Positions 12,345-23,508 of a DNA stretch of 64,000 nt are shown here, one piece after another. Every line of letters starts with the position of its first letter. The stretch's first letter is position 1. This DNA is from Dryomyza anilis (taxonomy: Eukaryota > Arthropoda > Insecta > Diptera > Dryomyzidae), in NCBI GenBank assembly GCA_951804985.1, contig OX638134.1, positions 7,262,790 through 7,326,789 of the forward strand. The letters run 5' to 3'. The notes below the pieces were generated by a model. The model had not been told where the DNA came from. It was given only the letters and a program-made list of their open reading frames with translations, and did not search any database. A program made the translations under genes and the position numbers.

Positions 12345-15300
12345 TAAATATCGAGAATATTAATTGTCCGAAAAGAATTGTCGCAGAAAAGAATAGTCCA
12401 GGGGAAAATTATCTCGATACGAAATATCTCGGCATGGAATTGTCCAGAAAGGAAAGTCCTGAGCAAGATTTATCAGGGAAGGTTTTTTCATGTAAGAAAT
12501 GATTAAGTGAGGAGGGAAATATCTCGGCGTAGAATTGTCCAGAAAGGAAAGTCCTGAGCAAGATTTATCAGGGAAGGTTTTTTCATGTAAGAATTGATTA
12601 AGTGAGGAGTTTTAATTTTTTTTTATGTAAAGTAATGTCTTGAAAAAAATGTGTCTCGGAAAAGAATTCTATGAGAAATAAATGTAATAATTGTCTCAAA
12701 AATAATTATTCGGGAAAATTGTCTCTGGAAATTTGCCCTGGAAAATAATTGTCTCAAGAAAGAATGGAAATGGACAAGAAATGACTCGAGAACAAATTTC
12801 ATTGGGAAGAATTGTGCGGGAAATAATTGTATCAGGAATTTAATCTAAGAGAAGACTTATCCAGAAAAAGGTTGTCTGTGAAGAATTATCTCGGGAAGAA
12901 TTGTCACGGGGTAGAATTGTCTCAGGAAGAATTGTGTCGGAAATTGTCTTGAGAAGAAAAGTCTCGGGAAAGATTTAATTGTCTCAAGAATTTAATCTAA
13001 GAGAAGACTTATCCAGAAAAAAGTTGTCTTTGAAGAATATTATCGGGGTAGAATTGTCTTGGGAAGAATTGTTTCGGGAAGAAATTGTTCTGAGAAGAAA
13101 AATCTCGGGAAAAATTTAATTGTCTCCAGAAAAAGGTTGTCTGTGAAGAATTATCTCGGGAAGAATTGTCTCGGGGTAGAATTGTCTCAGGAAGAATTGT
13201 TTCGGGAAGAAATTGTCTTGAGAAGAAAAGTCTCGGGAAAGATTTAATTGTCTCAAGAATTTATTCTAAGAGAAGACTTATCCAGAAAAAAGTTGTCTTT
13301 GAAGAATATTATCGGGGTAGAATTGTCTTGGGAAGAATTGTTTCGGGAAGAAATTGTTCTGAGAAGAAAAGTCTCGGGAAAAATTTAATTGTCTCCAGAA
13401 AAAGGTTGTCTGTGAAGAATTATCTCGGGAAGAATTGTCTCGGGGTAGAATTGTCTCAGGAAGAATTGTTTCCGGAAGAAATTGTCTTGAGAAGAAAAGT
13501 CTCGGGAAAGATTTAATTGTCTCAAGAATTTAATCTAAGAGAAGACTTATCCAGAAAAAAGTTGTCTTTGAAGAATATAATCGGGGTAGAATTGTCTTGG
13601 GAAGAATTGTTTCGGGAAGAAATTGTTCTGAGAAGAAAAGTCTCGGGAAAAATTTAATTGTCTCTAGAAAAAGGTTGTCTGTGAAGAATTATCTCGGGAA
13701 GAATTGTCTCGGGGTAGAGTTGTCTCAGGAAGAATTGATTCGGGAAGAAATTGTCTTGAGAAGAAAAGTCTCGGGAAAGATTTAATTGTCTCAAGAATTT
13801 AATCTAAGAGAAGACTTATCCAGAAAAAAGTTGTCTTTGAAGAATATTATCGGGGTAGAATTGTCTTGGGAAGAATTGTTTCGGGAAGAAATTGTTCTGA
13901 GAAGAAAAGTCTCGGGAAAAATTTAATTGTCTCCAGAAAAAGGTTGTCTGTGAAGAATTATCTCGGGAAGAATTGTCTCGGGGTAGAATTGTCTCAGGAA
14001 GAATTGTTTCGGGAAGAAATTGTCTTGAGAAGAAAAGTCTCGGGAAAGATTTAATTGTCTCAAGAATTTATTCTAAGAGAAGACTTATCCAGAAAAAAGT
14101 TGTCTTTGAAGAATATTATCGGGGTAGAATTGTCTTGGGAAGAATTGTTTCGGGAAGAAATTGTTCTGAGAAGAAAAGTCTCGGGAAAAATTTAATTGTC
14201 TCCAGAAAAAGGTTGTCTGTGAAGAATTATCTCGGGAAGAATTGTCTCGGGGTAGAATTGTCTCAGGAAGAATTGTTTCCGGAAGAAATTGTCTTGAGAA
14301 GAAAAGTCTCGGGAAAGATTTAATTGTCTCAAGAATTTAATCTAAGAGAAGACTTATCCAGAAAAAAGTTGTCTTTGAAGAATATAATCGGGGTAGAATT
14401 GTCTTGGGAAGAATTGTTTCGGGAAGAAATTGTTCTGAGAAGAAAAGTCTCGGGAAAAATTTAATTGTCTCCAGAAAAAGGTTGTCTGTGAAGAATTATC
14501 TCGGGAAGAATTGTCTCGGGGTAGAATTGTCTCAGGAAGAATTATTTCGGGAAGAAATTGTCTTGAGAAGAAAAGTCTCGGGAAAGATTTAATTGTCTTA
14601 AGAATTTAATCTAAGAGAAGACTTATCCAGAAAAAAGTTGTCTTTGAAGAATATTATCGGGGTAGAATTGTCTTGGGAAGAATTGTTTCGGGAAGAAATT
14701 GTTCTGAGAACAAAAGTCTCGGGAAAAATTTAATTGTCTCAAGAATTTAATCTAAGAGAAGACTTAGCCAGTAAAAAGTCCATAAAGAATTTTCTCGGAA
14801 AGGAACTGTCTCGGGGTAGAATTGTCACGGGAAGAATTGTGTCGGGAATAAATTGTCCTGAGAAGAAAAATCACGGGAAATATTTATCAGGGAAGAATGT
14901 TTCCTTGGAATATTGTCTCGAGAAAGAATCGTCAAGGTAATAAATGTCTCGGGGAAGATTTGTCTTAGGAAAGAAATATGTGGGAAATATATGTCTTATC
15001 GAAAAATTAATCTTGAAAAATTGTCTCGGGTAGAAATTAACTCAGGTATGATGTATCAGTGAAATAATTGACTGGTAACAATTTGCCGCAGTAGTATTTT
15101 TCAGTAACGAATGGTCCGCGAAAAAATGTATAGAAAGATTGGTCGAAAACGTGTTGTGTTGAGGAATAATTGTCTCGGGAAGAATTGCCTCGAGAAAGAA
15201 ATGTTCGGAGAAGATTTTTCTGGGGATGAAATAATTGTCTCAGAGAAAGAATTTTCTCTGAAAATTGTATTATTGTGTCGGAAAAGAAATGTGTACGATT

Positions 15301-16925
15301 GTCGAGGAAGATTTTTCTGGGGACGGAATAATTAACTCAGGGAAAAGATTGTCTCTGAGAATTGAATTATTGTGTCGGAAAAGAAATGTGTAAGATAATC
15401 ATAGTGAAGTGAAATAATTGTTACGGAAAGATTTATTTTAGAAAAGAAATCTCTACTTGAGGTTTTTTTTTGGCGAAGAATTGTTCGGAGAAAAATTGCT
15501 ACTAAAGAAATTGTCGTTGGTTGAAAGTATCTTATGAAAGACTTATCCGGCAAAAATTGTCTGAGGAATAATTGTCGCCGTGAAAAAATGTCTTGTAAAA
15601 GAAATGTTCTGGGAAATTGTTTCTGGGCACGGAATAATAGTCGCTGTGAATTGTTCATTGTGTCGGGAAAAACTGTGCTGGAGAGTCATTGTCCAGTGGA
15701 AGAATTGTTACGCGAAAGATTTATTTCAAAAAAGAAATATCTACGTGAAGTTTTTTTGAGGAAGAATTGTCCGGGGAAAATTTGTGAAAGATTTGTTCTT
15801 CATTTTAAGAAAGATTTATACACGAAAAATTATCTGAGGAATAATTGTTTCGGATATGAATTATCTCGAGGAAGAAATGTCCGGAAAAGATTTGTCTGGG
15901 AATAGAATTGTCAAAGGAATAATTTTCTTTGGAAAGACCTGTTTTAGAGCGAGGCAGATTTATCTTGGGAATGAACCGTCTCCATGACGAATTGTTCCGG
16001 AAAGAATTGTCATGGGTATAAATGATCCGCTATACAAAGATATCCAGGAAAAATTGTACGTGTCCGGGGAATAATTGTCTCGAACTGTAATTGTTTCGTT
16101 GTAGTATTGCACGGGTAAAAATTGTTCAAGAGTATATGTCTGGAGAAAGAACTGTCTGAAGAACAATTTTCTGGGGGGGGAGAATTATATCTGAGAAGTA
16201 TTGTCTCGGGAAAAAAATTAAGTCGGAGAATCATTGTCAAGGGGAAGAATTGTTACGGGGAATACTGACCTCAGGAACGAATTGTCTTGTGAACATTTTT
16301 TGAATGATGAATTGTCTGGGTAAAAAATTGCTGGTGAAAAATTGTTCCGGTCAAAATTGTCTAGCAATTATCTCACGGAAAAATGGAAAAATTATCTCGG
16401 TATGATACTGGGGAAATAACTGAAAATATTGTCACGGAAAGGATTTATATCAGTAAAAATTGTCCGGAAAGAATTATATTGGGTATAGGTTCAGTTAAAA
16501 TTGTACGTGATGAATTTTCCCGGGAATAATTGTTTCGAAGAAGAATTGTTTCGGTGAAGAATTGAACGAGGAAGAATTGTTCGAGGTTGATTTGTTTGGG
16601 TAAAGTATTGCCTGAGGAATAATTGACTCGCGAGAAGAATTCTTACTGAGAAATATGGTCTCGGCCAAGAATTATGTCGGAGAATCATTATGCCGTGGAA
16701 GAATTGAATGATTGATCTTAGGAAAAATTGTCATGTGTAGAATTTTTGGGAGAAAAATTGTCCGGGAAAAATGGTCCGATGAAAAATTGTTGCGGAAAGA
16801 ATTGTCTAGAAATTATCTGACGGGTAACTTATCCGGGAAAAATTGTACGGGATGAATTGTCAGGGGAATGTTTGTCTCAAAGAAGTTTTATATAATGGAA
16901 AGAATTGTCCGGTTATTTTTTTTCT
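12345..16925 (-). repeat. Satellite B in inverted orientation (GAAGAATTGTCTCGGG)
   Basis: About 4.6 kb of tandem words (GAAGAATTGTCTCGGG, GGAAGAAATTGTCT) that are the reverse complement of the satellite B words at 7841-10330. The left edge holds a 95-bp duplication (CAGAAAGGAAAGTCCTGAGC near 12440 and 12535). The centre is a homogenised higher-order block (12835-14750, listed separately). The right part, from 14750, decays into variable short repeats. Long apparent frames with repeating RIVSGRNC-like peptides are products of the stop-poor repeat, not genes. Confidence 0.9.
12835..14750 (-). repeat. Higher-order repeat: 269-bp unit, 807-bp trimer
   Basis: Within the inverted B array, a 269-bp unit repeats about seven times. 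The landmark TTGGGAAGAATTGTTTCGGG falls at about 13059, 13328, 13597, 13866, 14135, 14404 and 14673. Private variants recur three units apart: TTATTCTAAG near 13260 and 14067, TATAATCGGGG near 13576 and 14383, and TTTCCGGAAG near 13468 and 14275. The block was therefore most recently amplified as an 807-bp trimer. Near-identity between trimers indicates recent homogenisation. Confidence 0.9.
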
Positions 16926-17880
16926 GTGGAATGTTTGGGGACTAATTATCCACGTAACACTAACAATTAAATCATATATAAAACTATAAAAATTTAAACA
17001 AAACACAATATTTAACGCAAAATTAATTATTTACAACCTCACTGAAAATCACTTCATCACCTACTGCCTATCACTAAACATACAAGGAGAATTCTGCGAA
17101 TTAATAACTCTGGGGCAGACCATAAAAAAAATCAGCAGCCACTTACAAAATCATATCAGCAAAACACTTATAGTATATAATACCTTTTAGTATACGAAAA
17201 ATTTCCAATTTAATTATGCTAAAAGTTTTGCATATAATCGAATTATCGATTTGATTTTATTGCGTTCCATTTTCAGCAAACATAAAAGAACATTTATAGA
17301 TACATTATAGACAATATGTAGAATTAAAAAAAAATATGTAGTCTCAAATTGTATGATGAGGATGTGAAAATTGTGCAAATAAAAGTTGAAAAGAAAGAAA
17401 TTTGAGAAAAGCTAAGAAATATCGGAATTGAATTTAAAAAATGTAGTATGTGGTATAAGATTAAAAAAATATATTTTTGTTTTTAATGAGGAGCATAGAA
17501 AAATTAGAAAAAACTTTTTTGTATTAAAATACAGTAATAATTGGTATTAGAAAAATTATAAACAACTGAAAAAATTCATAAAAAGCTTGAAATTTTTAAT
17601 ATTTTGAAATATTTATATATTATTTTTTATTAATGATTCTATAATTTCCACATACTTTCAACAAGTAATTCTAATTTTCTTTTTATTTGCACTGAGTTGT
17701 TGTCTGTCAATGAAAATAAAACCACAATATGACAGACATTTCTGAAATTTCCAGTCGCAATGTTCTAGCATTTAGATTCTTTAACAATTTTTTTTTATAT
17801 ATTTTTCCTTTTTTCTATATTTGATTTTTTCTATTTTTGGTTTTTTTTTTATTTTTATTTTTTTTTTTTTGGTTCAAGTA
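16926..17880. other. AT-rich non-coding, nothing recognised
   Basis: AT-rich DNA with poly-T runs near 17780-17870. No gene, RNA or bounded repeat was identified. Confidence 0.45.
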
Positions 17881-18547
17881 CACTGAGAAAAATACTTTAA
17901 AATTAAGAACAATTGTTTAAATCAGAAATTAAACAAAATGTTTTAAAATTAAACGAAATTGTTTTCAAATTAAACGAAATAGTTTTCAATTTAATCACCT
18001 TGGCTTTAAAATCGTTATTTCGTGACATGCCCCTAAAGGTATGCAGCATTTATGGTGTGAAATTCAATGTGCAATGCATACAACATAAATCTAGGGGCAC
18101 CGTTAAACAGAAATTTTGTGTTCTATGTCACACTGCCATATTATTCGTAGCCCCTTTTTGAGGAACCAATTTGTATAAAATAGACATACTTAGCATTAGT
18201 AATGTTGCTAGATGTTAGTCGTTAGTAATATTTCTAACGATAACAGAAGAAAATTGAAATAACAAAATAAACATAAAAAATATGAATTCAAAAATAAATA
18301 ATATATAAAAAAATATATTTTATTTTACTAATATTAGAAAATAAAAATAATATTAAAATAAAAATCACCTTTTTGATATTTTTATTTATGTGAAAATTGT
18401 CAAAAAAGCTGACTTTAATTTTTAAATTGATTTTAAATTATCTATGAATATCGCCAAACAAAATTTTAGATGTTTTTTTTTTATTCTGATTTGTGTTTAA
18501 TTTTAACACTATTTTAATTGAATTTTAACTCATTTTTTACCACAGTG
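17881..18547. mobile_element. MITE-like element with CACTG ends
   Basis: The left end is CACTGAGAAAAATACTTTAA and the right end is complementary at its tip (CCACAGTG), with subterminal AAAAAT and TTAAAATT complements. Both ends abut TA, and the wider flanks share CAAGTAC (17875-17881 and 18550-18556), so the target duplication could be TA or a longer word. The interior is about 660 bp and holds no transposase. The left part contains short near-repeats of AAATTAAACGAAAT. The superfamily is unresolved. Confidence 0.5.
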
Positions 18548-19152
18548 TACAAGTACTCTCAGTTATTGCCATGAAAAACTATTGATTGCACTCGAGCTGC
18601 AGACATTCTTTGCCCATTCTATCGACTGCATCCTGCAGGATTCATAACTGTGCATGACAGCAATTTTTCAAAATTCCCAGAACGCGCTGAGCTGAGAATA
18701 GAGTGCGTGCGTTCGTCCGTCCATCGTGTCATTCCATTCAGCAGGAGTTACAAATATTTGTTCACATTTTTAACCCAATTTTGTGGTAATTTTTTTTTTC
18801 TTTTTGCGTGGGCCAACCAAACGCATGGAGCGATTGATATGCATGGTGCCTGCCAATTAGTGATGCATCGACGTGCTGTGCAAAGAAATTGTAACGGTTC
18901 TAAACTCAGTGGAAAAAGTTTTATATTGATTATTTGAAAAATATTTGAAAAATTTAATTTAAAAATCCAAATATACCAAATGAAATAGAAATATCATTTA
19001 AAAATCAGAATTTATCGAAATATATAAAATTTAGAAAATATTAATTTAAAAAAGATATATAATATGATATAATGTCATAAATATAGAATTAAACGAATTA
19101 ATATTAATTAATTCGAATTAATATGAATTAATATAAATGCAAATATGTCAAT
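18548..19152. other. Complex non-coding block, then AT-rich palindromes
   Basis: 18560-18910 is noticeably more complex than its surroundings (for example CTCGAGCTGCAGACATTC, CGATTGATATGCATGG). An open frame at 18650-18937 has no recognisable domain. It could be regulatory or an unrecognised exon. 18930-19140 is AT-rich, with ATTAATTAATTCGAATTAAT palindromes. Confidence 0.35.
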
Positions 19153-19409
19153 CGTCACATGACAATTGGTTTAGCCCAAACGCCATTAAGTCTATTTGGA
19201 GAAAAACGCTAAAGAAGTTTTGCATTTGCATAAAATAGAAGCCAATTATCGATTTCCAGTAAAGTCGAGGCTGAATATCGCAGATTTGACATGTGATATT
19301 GAAAAACGTATAACGGAATTATAAGAAGAACATATAAGTCATATATATTCAATTCCTAACTCCATTCACTCAAAAATGGCGTATGCGTCAAACAAATTCT
19401 CATGTGACG
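19153..19409. mobile_element. 257-bp MITE with ~35-bp imperfect TIRs
   Basis: The left end starts CGTCACATGACAATTGGTTT. The right end reads AAACAAATTCTCATGTGACG, its complement with few mismatches. The arms continue inward with matching ACGCCATT (left) and AATGGCGT (right). The interior lacks coding capacity. No certain target-site duplication is visible. Flanks are AT-rich on both sides. Confidence 0.65.
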
Positions 19410-20044
19410 ATATATTAATTTCAATGAACATTTCCGATTTTAGGAAGGAATTTTAAAATTTCATTCTGAATTTCAATCCTAATTTCATTTAAATACATAA
19501 ATTTGCTATAAAAATATTCCCAATGTTTAATTATTTTCCAGTAATACTTAAAATAAAAAAACTTTTATAAAATTGTGATTTTTCATCTGTAACCTTCACA
19601 ACATGTTATTCTATATAGGTTTCAAATGCCTGCAAAACTTTTCTATAATGAAGATTCCATCAAAATATTTAAGTTACTTAAAATGAATTATGCAAATTTA
19701 ATTTATATATTTTTTTTATTATACATGCAGATACCTTTCATATAATCTACAGAAAAATGTATCCTGTATTATCTCATAACAAATATGTGGTAATTTTCAC
19801 ACACACACACGTGGCAGAAAAAGTTTCAACAATTTGCACAAGAGTTTTAATTTTCAATTAAAAATTATGTTATATGATTTTGATGTTGCATAGTAATTCA
19901 GAAAAAAATAAATTATGTTCAAAAAGTTTGAATTTGAAGTGGCTGCAAAAGATGTAAATGTGTGTTGGATGCTGAAGAACATGCTAAATATGCGTTCAGC
20001 AATCCAATTAGAATTTAAAAATTATAATCAAATTTTCATAAATA
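19410..20044. other. AT-rich non-coding; short CA repeat
   Basis: Unremarkable AT-rich DNA containing a short CACACACACACAC tract near 19800. No gene was recognised. Confidence 0.45.
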
Positions 20045-20690
20045 ATTCGAAATTGACTTTTTCATTTCATTAAAAATTAACATTTTCACCATAAATACAA
20101 TTTTGAACTAAAAATTAACATTTTCACCATAAATTCAATTTTGAACTAAAAATTCAATTTTGAACTAAAAATTCAATTTTTCAATAAAAATTAAATTTAC
20201 CACTTAAAATTCAATTTTTCACTAAAAATTCAATTTTCACTAAAAATTCCACTTTTCACTAAAAATTAAATTTTTCACTAAAAATTCAATTTTTCACTAA
20301 AAATTCAATTTTTCACTAAAAATTCAATTTTTCACTAAAAATTCAATTTTTCACCAAAAAAATTCAATTTTTCACTAAAAATTCAATTTTTCACTAAAAA
20401 TTCAATTTTTCACCAAAAAAATTCAATTTTTCACTAAAAATTCAATTTTTCACTAAAAATTCAATTTTTCACTAAAAATTCAATTTTTCACTAAAAATTA
20501 AATTTTTCACTAAAAATTCAATTTTTCACTAAAAATTAAATTTTTCACTAAAAATTCAATTTTTCACTAAAAATTAAATTTTTCACTAAAAATTCAATTT
20601 TTCACTAAAAATTCAATTTTTCACTAAAAATTAAATTTTTCACGAAATATTATATTTTTGTATGAAAAATTAAAAAAGAAAATAATTTTT
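20045..20690 (-). repeat. Satellite A in inverted orientation (CACTAAAAATTCAATTTTT)
   Basis: About 650 bp of the 19-bp satellite A monomer, read here as its reverse complement. The core at 20220-20640 is very regular, with AAATTAAATT variants alternating in the right half and AAAAAAATTCAA insertion variants near 20350 and 20415. The left edge carries an AACATTTTCACCATAAATWC variant. Confidence 0.9.
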
Positions 20691-20759
20691 TACTAAATTT
20701 TTCACTTAATTTTCAATTTTCACTGAAAATTCATTTGTTCAATAAAAAAATTAAATTTT

Positions 20760-20925
20760 CACGGCTGAGCTCAGACGATTCAAAGTTGACGGCAGCGACA
20801 TGTCAAAATTGACGACGGCGAACTATTCAACGGCTAAGAGTCGTTCGGCGCAGGTCTTCGATGCGCGAAGAAGAAGATGCACAAAACCATCTCAGGGTTG
20901 CATTTCACGAAGTTAAAAAGTGTTG
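20760..20925. other. GC-richer island next to inverted satellite A
   Basis: Abrupt change from satellite to a compact, complex, GC-richer segment (GAGCTCAGACGATTC, GACGGCAGCGACATG, CGATGCGCGAAGAAG). It contains CTCAGACG-like initiator words and no long frame. It could be a non-coding first exon, a promoter or a transposon remnant. The sequence alone does not decide. Confidence 0.3.
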
Positions 20926-21587
20926 ACTAAAGAAGTAAAAAAGTACTAGATAACATAAAAAATGTACTTTGCAGAGTAAAAGTATAGTAATAAGTAATAA
21001 GTATACCTAATATCTACGCAATAAGATTTTTTCAATGAAAATATGTGATATGTTTTTATCGATCGAAATTGAAAAATTTTGTAATAGAAAAAAAATTCAA
21101 AAAATTGAATTCGATGGAAATGCGTTAATTTGGATTTTTGTTTCTATGTGTCTTGCCTAACTAACAAATGTTGTAGTAAAACATCGTTATTTTAAGTAAT
21201 TCGCGTTTTCGTCGTTAAACCAGGACATCAGCATATCGTGACTGCAGGACAAATTGAACGATAAAATTTCGGTCATAATTCGATTTAGCTAACACGATTT
21301 TTACACTGCGTCTCCATTAGCTTTATCACATAGCTAGTTTATGACAGACATATTTTATGTTTGTGTCGACAAAAACAATATGGTTTAATTATGTTACAAT
21401 ATCTTTTTGGAAAACATATAATTTCAACTTCACTCCACTTATTAGAGATATTTACACTTTGAGATTGATAAAATAAACATTTTTATGTAATTATTGCGAC
21501 TTGAATACATATATATTCTTGAAAGTCAAAGTCACGGCAGACTTTATGAGGACATTTCAGCCATGCTATAATGTTTGAAGCTACACT
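20926..21587. other. AT-rich non-coding, nothing recognised
   Basis: Low-to-moderate complexity DNA between the GC-richer island and the M2 element. No gene, RNA or bounded repeat is supported. Confidence 0.4.
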
Positions 21588-22451
21588 AAGAAAACAAGAA
21601 GTTTATGAAAGGCTTGGTGCAGGTGAAATTTACGCCTTGTAGCAAATATTGAAACATCCCAAAACTTTCAATAAAATTGCAACAAAACTATTAATATTTT
21701 TTAAATATGACATATATGCAGATAGTTACAAGATGTTTACCACAACAGCAATGAAAACGGAGATATTTACAGTGGACTGATAGAAAACATCCTGAGTTCT
21801 TGGACATTTGCAACAAAACTCTTGAGTTATTTTGACATTTGACTACTGTAAAAAAGGAAAATGTCGTACTTTTTCCATACGTTCGATTTGTCTACAACAA
21901 TTAAGTAAATCAAATGATTTAAAAAAGTGTCAGCTCATCAAATAATACATTTTAATGGTAAAAATGAAAATAAATTTTCTCTGTATTGAAATTATCAACA
22001 CGTGATGGAAAATATTTTTTTTTCAGAATTTAGTTTGATGACAGCAGCGCCGGGCCAACTTGGTTCTTCCGCGAAGAAGTCTCAAGTCAATGTACAATTT
22101 TACCTTCGAAGAATTTATAAAGTCGATATCGATATATAACCAGGATACAGTTTTAATTCTAGAACAAATAAAATACATTTGATTCATTTTAATTTAATTC
22201 AATAAAAATTACTCCGCGAATTCTAATGGAGTACCTTTTCCAAATATTCAACAACTATCATTCTATTTGAAAGATGTGTAATTTATGATTGCTATAAATA
22301 ATCGTAAATTTGAAATATGGTTGCTAGCAATATTTATCGTATTTGACGGATATTTGAGAGATGGTTGCCCCAAAGATGATACAAAAAATTTGTAAATAAC
22401 TTGATATTTAGGGCTGTGATATATCTGGTAACCATCCTTGTTTTCTTAGTG
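21588..22451. mobile_element. M2 element, 864 bp, perfect 15-bp TIRs
   Basis: The ends are perfect inverted repeats: CACTAAGAAAACAAG at 21588 and CTTGTTTTCTTAGTG ending at 22451. Both are bordered by TA, consistent with a TA target-site duplication. No transposase frame is present, so it is non-autonomous. A related, 5'-truncated copy lies at 28480-28860, sharing CGAAGAAGTCTCAA-like, TTTAATTTAATTSAATAAAA and TAGGGCTGT landmarks in the same order. The superfamily is not assigned: a TA duplication suggests Tc1/mariner-like, but the CACTA tip is atypical. Confidence 0.65.
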
Positions 22452-22815
22452 TACAGTCAAAGCAACAACATAAACATTTTCATAAGTTATGATTAGTGGA
22501 GACACAAATAACATATGAGCCATTATATTGTTTGAATATTATTATATTTTTTTGTAAATTAGGCGTTTTTGCAAATGCTAATAAAATGCTAATAAAAAAA
22601 CTGCCTGATTAATAACAATTGTTAATTTAATTATTTCGAAACATTTTGTTATATATGCAATGGAAAAATTTCTGTTTTTTTGTAAATATTTGTAATTTTT
22701 ACGATATTCAGTGATATTTAAAAAAAAATCGTTGATAATCTTATTTTAATTTATTTCCTACTTAAATTAATAAAAAGTACTAAAATTACTACGAAAAAAA
22801 CAACCGCCTGCAACA
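22452..22815. other. AT-rich sequence upstream of the candidate exon
   Basis: AT-rich DNA immediately upstream of the candidate 5' UTR exon. I see no clear TATA box at a useful distance. If the exon is real this would be its proximal promoter region. Confidence 0.3.
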
Positions 22816-23508
22816 CTGCTGCTCAGAACGATGGAGAATCGAGGAATCAGAAAAATCGACCGAAAGCGACACGAATTTCACTATTGAAAAATTAATCGTG
22901 CTGACGAGAAAACGCGAAGCGGACGACGACACAGACAACGCATTAAATACAGTTTTTAATTCATAATAAAAATTTTACACTTTGAATAAAATAAGTGTTT
23001 TACGCAAATAAATACTGCAAGTATTACGTGCAAATTTATGTAAAAGTGACAAGAGTTGTAGTGCATAATAAGTGGACAAAAATTCGTTGCAAAAATAAAT
23101 TAATAAGAAAAACCAACAAAGTGTTTTGTGTCTGATAATTGCGCCTTTGTAATTATTAACAATTTTTATTACAATTATCTGATATTAATGCATACTCCAA
23201 TATAATTTACGTCAACAATAAATGCACTGAAATAAGTAAAAAAAAAAACTTCGAAAGTGTGCCGCCGCAGTTTTTAGTGACTGCAAATGTGCCGAAAAAA
23301 TACACTTCAAGTTAAAATTCTTTAAATTATACAAAAACGTGTTACTTTTGTGCATAAAAAAGCGCAAAAGGCCCAAAAGTAATAAATTCATTAATTAACA
23401 GCAGCAGCAACAAAAATTCTATATATTTTTTGTTGTTCTTTGTGCCAACAGAGAAGTGAAGAAAAAAAAATCAGACGACGAACGGCAGCGGAAAATTAAA
23501 CAAAAAGG
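22816..23508 (+). other. Candidate 5' UTR exon of an unidentified gene
   Basis: Sequence texture changes to that of a long dipteran 5' leader: A-rich with many GTG, CAA and AAAGTG words and GC-rich patches (CGACGACGACACAGAC near 22920, GTGCCGCCGCAG near 23262, GACGACGAACGGCAGCGG near 23475). A possible initiator CTGCTCAGAACG lies near 22818. A small upstream frame, MENRGIRKIDRKRHEFHY, starts near 22830. The exon could end at AAAAAG|GTTTGC (23508/23509) or at the stronger donor GTAAGT near 23581. The following DNA is pyrimidine-rich, as expected of an intron start. There is no coding sequence, so the gene cannot be named. The strand rests on the donor and texture only. Confidence 0.35.

Noticed and set aside
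13059..14592. Repeated open frames with near-identical RIVSGRNC-type proteins on the plus strand
   Set aside because: They restart in each 269-bp satellite unit, most lack a true ATG context, and they exist because the repeat is poor in stops.
6906..20044. A complete palindrome including the spacers between the A and B arrays
   Set aside because: By eye the unique spacers 6.9-7.8, 10.3-12.2 and 16.9-20.0 kb show no inverted homology. Only the satellites are mirrored.
21300..22515. A larger inverted element around M2 (GTCTCCA and TTATGTTTGT words on both sides)
   Set aside because: Only scattered short matches align in the outer flanks, and the similarity does not extend further outward.
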